A DNA stretch of 36,632 nt from an uncultured Prevotella sp. (GTDB lineage Bacteria; Bacteroidota; Bacteroidia; Bacteroidales; Bacteroidaceae). The position numbers were made by a program, and so were the translations under genes. This document shows, in pieces, positions 32,853 through 36,632 of this stretch (positions within the stretch are counted from its first letter, which is position 1; each line of letters starts with the position of its first letter). The stretch is taken from contig CAKPTK010000005.1 in NCBI GenBank assembly GCA_934190685.1, forward strand, positions 1-36,632, in the 5' to 3' direction. The notes beneath the pieces were generated by a model. It worked only from the letters and a program-made list of their open reading frames with translations, made no database searches and was not told the DNA's origin.

Positions 32853-34298
32853 ATGAAACAACTTTCTATTCTCGTTCTGTCTTTGCTCGCCAGCATCTCA
32901 GCGATGGCAGCAGACTACGATGTACGACAATTCGGGGCCAAAGGCGACGGCATCCAACTGGACCACCACGCCATCAACGCCGCCATCGACTCGGCGGTCG
33001 CCCATGGAGGCGGCACCATCCTTGTGCCCGCCGGCACCTATCTCTGCGGCTCCATCCATCTCAAGAGCAACATCAACCTGCATCTGGAGCCTGGAGCCAT
33101 CATCAAAGCTACCGCTGACAAGAATGCCTACGACCCGAGCGAGGCCTTCAACTTCCCAGAATATCAAGACGGCGGACACACTTATTTCCACAACAGCCTC
33201 ATCTGGGCGGAAGGACAACAGAACGTCAGCATCACCGGCAACGGCATGATTGACGGTAGTGGACTGACCAAGAAAGACACCGAAAAGGCTGGCAACGTGC
33301 AGGGAGGAAGCATCGGAACGGGCGACAAGGCTATCGCCCTCAAATGCTGCAAGAACGTGCTCATCCGAGACATCACCATCTTCAAAGGCGGACACTTCGC
33401 CATCATCGCCACGGGCTGCGAACGGGGAAACATCGACAACGTGACCATCGACACCAACCGCGACGGCATCGACATCGACTGCTGCAAATATTTCAGCGTG
33501 ACCAACTGCAAGGTGAACACGCCAAGCGACGACGGCATCGTGCTCAAGGCAAGCTATGCTCTGAAACGGGCGGTGGCTTGTGAGCATATCCAAATCAACA
33601 ACTGCCTGGTGACCGGCTACAAATTGGGCACATTCCTTGACGGCACCTACGTGCCGGAAAAGGTGAACTGGGTGTGCGGGCGCATCAAACTGGGCACCGA
33701 AAGCAATGGCGGATACAAGAACATCAACATCACCAACTGCAACTTCATGTACTCGTCGGGACTGGCGTTGGAAGAGGTGGACCAGGGGAAGATGGAGAAC
33801 ATCGTGGTGAACAACCTGTCGATGGTACATGTGCACCACTACCCCATCTATATCACCACCGGGTGCCGTAACCGTGGCCCCAAGGATGTGAAGCAACCTA
33901 GCTATGGCGGCGACATCATGATCAGCAACATCGTCGCCCAAGACTGTGACAGTCTCGCCGGCATCATCATCACCGGCATGAAGGACACACCGCTGCGCAA
34001 TATCACACTACAGAATATCCAAATAGAATATCGAGGTGGCGGCACCAGCGACTTGAAGGACAACCCCTACCGTGAGCAGGGCACCAACTATCCAGAACCC
34101 CGCTGGGCGGGACCGACCCCTGCCTACGGACTCTATGCCCGCCACGTGGACGGACTCAACCTGCGCAACATCCACTTCAGCACCATCCGCCCCGACTATC
34201 GCCACCGTGTCATCCTCGATGACGTGAAGAACGTGGACATGACAGACATTCAAGGCCCCGTGGAAAAGGGTGCCAAGAGTTTGGTTGTCATCAAGTAA
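32853..34298 (+). CDS. Glycoside hydrolase family 28 (polygalacturonase-like), exported
   Basis: A 481-aa secreted pectin-active enzyme candidate. The signal peptide (MKQLSILVLSLLASISAMAA) is followed directly by YDVRQFGAKGDG, the typical GH28/pectate-lyase-3 start. A right-handed beta-helix follows, with many IxNxxI-type coils. Catalytic-region motifs: TNRDGIDID (Asp204, Asp207), PSDDGIVLK (Asp226, Asp227) and GRIKLGTES for the substrate-binding Arg-Lys pair; the GHG motif is not obvious. GH28 enzymes hydrolyse galacturonan or rhamnogalacturonan. No other pectin gene is adjacent. The longer frame from 32823 begins inside the -7 box, so I start at ATG 32853; ATG 32838 is possible. Confidence 0.92.
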   Translation: MKQLSILVLSLLASISAMAADYDVRQFGAKGDGIQLDHHAINAAIDSAVAHGGGTILVPAGTYLCGSIHLKSNINLHLEPGAIIKATADKNAYDPSEAFNFPEYQDGGHTYFHNSLIWAEGQQNVSITGNGMIDGSGLTKKDTEKAGNVQGGSIGTGDKAIALKCCKNVLIRDITIFKGGHFAIIATGCERGNIDNVTIDTNRDGIDIDCCKYFSVTNCKVNTPSDDGIVLKASYALKRAVACEHIQINNCLVTGYKLGTFLDGTYVPEKVNWVCGRIKLGTESNGGYKNINITNCNFMYSSGLALEEVDQGKMENIVVNNLSMVHVHHYPIYITTGCRNRGPKDVKQPSYGGDIMISNIVAQDCDSLAGIIITGMKDTPLRNITLQNIQIEYRGGGTSDLKDNPYREQGTNYPEPRWAGPTPAYGLYARHVDGLNLRNIHFSTIRPDYRHRVILDDVKNVDMTDIQGPVEKGAKSLVVIK

Positions 34299-34308
34299 AC
34301 AACAATCA

Positions 34309-34373
34309 AGCAATACCCTCCAGCTTTATTTTGTAATTTTTACAAGATTCATTTGGAAGGTATTGCTTTTTTA
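34309..34373 (+). terminator. Terminator of the GH28 gene
   Basis: AGCAATACC (34309-34317) pairs with GGTATTGCT (34359-34367); after one mismatch TCCA/TGGA adds four pairs. TTTTTT follows at 34368. The loop is long (about 31 bases). The 3' arm contains the TTTG that serves as the -33 element for rubrerythrin. Confidence 0.75.
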
Positions 34374-34383
34374 TTTATCTTTG
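34352..34383 (+). promoter_or_regulatory. Promoter of the rubrerythrin gene
   Basis: TTTG (34352-34355), 20 bases, TATCTTTG (34376-34383), 28 bases before the ATG. Both elements match the Bacteroidota consensus, and the promoter overlaps the upstream terminator. Confidence 0.7.
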
Positions 34384-34411
34384 CAAAAAGATTTATTAAC
34401 CCAAAAACATT

Positions 34412-34960
34412 ATGACTATGAAAGAACTGAAAGGTACAAAGACCGAGAAAAACCTCATGGAGGCTTTTGCCGGCGAGTCTCAAGCACGCAACAAGTATAA
34501 TTTCTTCGCATCAAAAGCCAAGAAAGAAGGATATGAGCAGATTGCCGCACTCTTCGAAGAGACTGCACAAAACGAGAAAGAGCATGCCAAGCTCTGGTTC
34601 AAGTACTTGGAGGGAGGAGCCGTTCAAGACACGATGACCAACCTCAAGGCTGCAGCCGAAGGAGAGAACTTCGAATGGACAGACATGTATGAGCGCATGG
34701 CTAAAGAGGCTGAAGAAGAAGGATTCGACGAGATTGCGGCAAGAATGCGCGGTGTGGCTGCCATCGAGAAACACCACGAGGAGCGCTATCGCAAACTCTT
34801 GAAAAACATCGAGGACAAGGTGGTGTTCTCACGCGAGGGCGACTGTGTATGGCAGTGCCGCAACTGCGGACACATCGTCATCGGCAAAGAAGCACCCGAA
34901 GTATGCCCTGTATGCAACCATCCGCAGAGCTACTTTGAGCTCAAAGCAGACAACTATTAA
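34412..34960 (+). CDS. rbr: Rubrerythrin
   Basis: A 182-aa cytoplasmic non-haem iron protein that reduces hydrogen peroxide in anaerobes. The ferritin-like di-iron domain (residues 1-140) has [26 protein letters not shown] first helix ligands (Glu in AFAGESQAR), [13 protein letters not shown] near 50-62, and a second pair in [26 protein letters not shown]. The C-terminal rubredoxin-type domain has CRNCGH and CPVCNH (about 148-170), which bind one iron. Length is normal. It is monocistronic, with its own promoter and terminator. An alternative start is the ATG two codons later (34418). Confidence 0.97.
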   Translation: MTMKELKGTKTEKNLMEAFAGESQARNKYNFFASKAKKEGYEQIAALFEETAQNEKEHAKLWFKYLEGGAVQDTMTNLKAAAEGENFEWTDMYERMAKEAEEEGFDEIAARMRGVAAIEKHHEERYRKLLKNIEDKVVFSREGDCVWQCRNCGHIVIGKEAPEVCPVCNHPQSYFELKADNY

Positions 34961-34983
34961 TTCGGTCGTGAAGCAATAAATCA

Positions 34984-35037
34984 ATAGGAGATAAACTCTA
35001 TTCGTCATAGATGTTTATCTCCTATTTTTCTATTTTT
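34984..35037 (+). terminator. Terminator of the rubrerythrin gene
   Basis: ATAGGAGATAAAC (34984-34996) pairs perfectly with 35013-35025, followed by TTTTCTATTTTT. It also faces the end of the convergent DUF4160 gene. Confidence 0.87.
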
Positions 35038-35314
35038 AACCTTCATAAAAGCCATTAGAACTCATAGAAGCCCAACGAACATACATTTCCTTGTAATTGT
35101 CCTTTATAAAGTTGCGAATGATACGAAGTTACTTATCTGTTAGTATGCCTCGTACTTTCACTTCTGTGTCACCATTTCCCCTCACAAACAATTTAGCTGA
35201 TCCCGATTCGGTCAAGCGTTTGTCACTAGCATGCACATGCATGGCTTCTATAATGCAATGAGAGGTGAAATACAAATAGTAACCACAGACTTTAAAATCA
35301 AAATACTTCGGCAT
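35036..35314 (-). pseudogene. DUF4160 protein gene interrupted by a stop codon
   Basis: From ATG 35314 the frame reads MPKYFDFKVCGYYLYF ... MHVHASDKRLTESGSAKLF ... VRGILTDK, which has the DUF4160 pattern (F/Y-rich strand, HVH, acidic-glycine turn), and then meets TAA at 35129-35131. Past that codon the same frame continues without interruption for 30 codons (LRIIRNFIKDNYKEMY...FYEG) to a natural TAA at 35036. One C-to-T change (CAA to TAA) would explain it. The intact protein would have 92 residues. DUF4160 proteins often sit in small toxin-antitoxin-like operons. It overlaps the preceding gene by 17 bases. A 61-aa truncated product could still be made. Confidence 0.75.
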
Positions 35315-35546
35315 AAGATTCTTCCAGATATTTCTTATTCTTTTTCCAATAATCCTCCACTATACTCAATTCAACATCATCCATTGTGGTTTCAAGCACT
35401 TCGCCTTGAGAGGATAAAACCAAAGCATGGTGCGGTTCCCTAAGGTCCAACACACGAACATTGCCTTCATCTGCTTTCGTGAATGCATAACCACAAACGA
35501 TCATGTCTGCAGCAGAAACAACTTTTAATAAATCGTCATTGTTCAT
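35298..35546 (-). CDS. Small acidic protein, unknown function
   Basis: 82 aa from ATG 35546 (MNNDDLLKVVSAADMIVCG). It has one short hydrophobic stretch (VVSAADMIVCGYAF) and an acidic rest (DDVELSIVEDYWKKN). I do not recognise a family. It overlaps the preceding gene by 11 bases and the DUF4160 gene by 17, so the three are translated as a unit. The longer frame begins with TTG at 35555 and is less likely. By position it may be the partner of the DUF4160 protein; many DUF4160 genes have such small partners (for example DUF2442), but it does not look like DUF2442. Confidence 0.7.
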   Translation of the reverse strand: MNNDDLLKVVSAADMIVCGYAFTKADEGNVRVLDLREPHHALVLSSQGEVLETTMDDVELSIVEDYWKKNKKYLEESYAEVF

Positions 35547-35826
35547 AGTTTCCAATCTTTACACTTTGAATGTTTTTTAAAAATGTAGAAGGATTTATAT
35601 AGAGATTCTGAAGAATAGGAACCAAGTCAATATATTCTTCCGTTATGCCTATTCCATCGTAGTCTGCCATAACCACCAAGTATCCATTGTCCCAATTTTT
35701 CACTTCTGTATATTTCTTCAATATAGAAGGAGTGCGGAAACGGATATTACAATCTACATATCTAAATGATGTCATGTTTCCTTGATTTGACAACACGGCC
35801 TGATTTGCTGTTTTTGCGATGCTCAT
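35536..35826 (-). CDS. Small protein, unknown function, first gene of the DUF4160 cassette
   Basis: 96 aa (MSIAKTANQAVLSNQG ...). The middle reads RFRTPSILKKYTEVKNWDNGYLVVMADYD, an alpha/beta pattern with no export signal. I do not recognise the family. The start at 35826 is fixed by an almost perfect Shine-Dalgarno AAAGGAGGTG (35831-35840) 4-6 bases upstream, rare in Bacteroidota; the longer frame from 36027 runs antisense-like through the guanylyltransferase gene in another frame and is not real. It lies 20 bases after the guanylyltransferase stop and overlaps the next gene by 11 bases. Confidence 0.75.
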   Translation of the reverse strand: MSIAKTANQAVLSNQGNMTSFRYVDCNIRFRTPSILKKYTEVKNWDNGYLVVMADYDGIGITEEYIDLVPILQNLYINPSTFLKNIQSVKIGNYEQ

Positions 35827-35846
35827 AAGCCACCTCCTTTCTAATA

Positions 35847-36632
35847 TTAAATATACTCGTTTTTCTCTTTCACTTTCAGTTCGTTGACATATTTTCTGAT
35901 CAGTGCCGACGAGTCTTCTTTCTTGCAGATGAGCAGCACGTTGTCTTGCTCCGCCACAATGTAGCCGTCCAGTCCATTGATGACTGCGAACCTGCCCTTG
36001 GGCACCTTGACAATGTTGTTGCTGCAATTCTCAAACATCACGTCCGAGTCTATTGCCACATTGTCCTCGCCCCCTTTGTTGAGCGACTCATAAATGCCAT
36101 GCCATGTGCCGAGATCCGCCCAACCGAAATGACTGATCATCACACTCACTCCTGCAGTCTTCTCCAGCACGGCATAGTCTAAAGGGACATTGGGATAGGC
36201 CACGAAATTGTCGCGCACATATTCCGCCTCATTTCCCACCGCAGCCCCGGAAAAAGCGAGGTCGTTGCGGTCGCTGATCTCACAGAACAGGCGGCGTAGG
36301 TTGTCGAGCATGAAACGGGCATTGGAGATAAACACGCCTGTGTTCCAGTAGAACTCCCCACTGTCCATAAACATCTGGGCAAACTGCCGGTCGGGTTTCT
36401 CGGTGAACGACTTCACCTTGAAGACATCCTCCGCCCCTGCCTCATCGCCGGTCTGAATATAGCCATAGCCCGGTTCTGGTCTTGTCGGCTTTACCCCCAG
36501 CACCAAAGCGTTCCGATTCTCGGTCACGAAAACCAACGCACGCTCCACATCCCGCACAAAAGCCGCCTCGTCGAAGACAGCCTGGTCGGAAGGAGCCACC
36601 ACGATGTTGGCGTCGGGGTTGTCGAGCAGCAC
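35847..36632 (-). CDS. manC: Mannose-1-phosphate guanylyltransferase, partial (5' end beyond window)
   Basis: Makes GDP-mannose from mannose-1-phosphate and GTP for glycan and capsule synthesis. The visible 261 codons cover the C-terminal part of the nucleotidyltransferase domain and the linker: PDANIVVAPSDQAV, LGVKPTRPEPGYGYIQTGD (about residues 46-64), VKSFTEKPD, the metal/sugar-site segment FYWNTGVFISN, VPLDYAVLEKT and FGWADLGTWHGIYE. The C-terminus resembles the single-domain ManC without the fused mannose-6-phosphate isomerase. The N-terminal GTP-binding signature lies outside the window. Confidence 0.95.
   Translation of the reverse strand: MLLDNPDANIVVAPSDQAVFDEAAFVRDVERALVFVTENRNALVLGVKPTRPEPGYGYIQTGDEAGAEDVFKVKSFTEKPDRQFAQMFMDSGEFYWNTGVFISNARFMLDNLRRLFCEISDRNDLAFSGAAVGNEAEYVRDNFVAYPNVPLDYAVLEKTAGVSVMISHFGWADLGTWHGIYESLNKGGEDNVAIDSDVMFENCSNNIVKVPKGRFAVINGLDGYIVAEQDNVLLICKKEDSSALIRKYVNELKVKEKNEYI

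Noticed and set aside
32898..33941. 347-codon minus-strand frame
   Set aside because: Antisense to the GH28 gene, V/D/H-rich from the reversed GAC/CAC/ATC codons; no signal or domain.
35827..36027. N-terminal extension of the 96-aa cassette protein
   Set aside because: It overlaps manC in another frame and has no family pattern, while a strong ribosome site marks ATG 35826.

Overview
The window reads as a chromosomal segment of a Bacteroidota bacterium, most likely a Bacteroidales/Prevotella-like gut or oral anaerobe. The reasons are a SusC/SusD pair with an STN-bearing SusC and a FecR-type anti-sigma factor, intergenic -7 boxes of the form TAnnTTTG, signal peptides ending in xxAQ, and the block metK / DUF4271 / hemD / rnpA / yidD / tyrS. 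The genus is an inference; no rRNA or tRNA gene is present to fix it.

Layout. (1) 1-4921, minus strand: housekeeping block metK, DUF4271 membrane protein, hemD-like, rnpA, yidD and tyrS, which runs off the left edge with an unusual C-terminal tail. (2) 5050-7860, minus: a large secreted M16 zinc peptidase with its own terminator and promoter. (3) 8155-10776: an accessory cassette made of a sigma-70-like protein fused to a macro-like domain, an ADP-ribosylglycohydrolase just downstream, and a convergent TerY-like vWA protein. (4) 10910-24078, minus: a seven-gene operon of SusC, SusD, a metallohydrolase-like lipoprotein, a long thioredoxin-fold protein, an S9 peptidase, an S41 peptidase and a TlpA-like thioredoxin. 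It contains peptidases and thiol proteins but no glycosidase, so it looks like a peptide-uptake locus. (5) 24218-25815, plus: the ECF sigma / FecR pair that should control it. The susC and fecR upstream regions share one bipartite motif, GAGGTACCC-N17-GTATTAT, which is the probable promoter of this sigma factor.

(6) 25880-29500: a scarred region with fragments of an AraC regulator, an MFS exporter and an alpha/beta hydrolase lying end to end. They are followed by a lipoprotein carrying a JAMM-like HNHP motif, split by a G6 frameshift, and by a small secreted protein with a truncated tandem copy. (7) 29501-32510: an intact AraC regulator divergent from a secreted alpha/beta hydrolase, then an SDR oxidoreductase. 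(8) 32511-34960: an intergenic region with a phased TTGCCCA array, a GH28 polygalacturonase-family enzyme and rubrerythrin. (9) 35036-36632, minus: a partial mannose-1-phosphate guanylyltransferase followed by a cassette of three small genes whose last member, a DUF4160 protein, is interrupted by a stop codon.

The most notable points are the shared ECF promoter motif, the sigma/macro fusion beside an ADP-ribosylglycohydrolase and vWA protein, the peptidase/thioredoxin SusCD operon, and the frameshifted JAMM-like lipoprotein with its duplicated neighbour.
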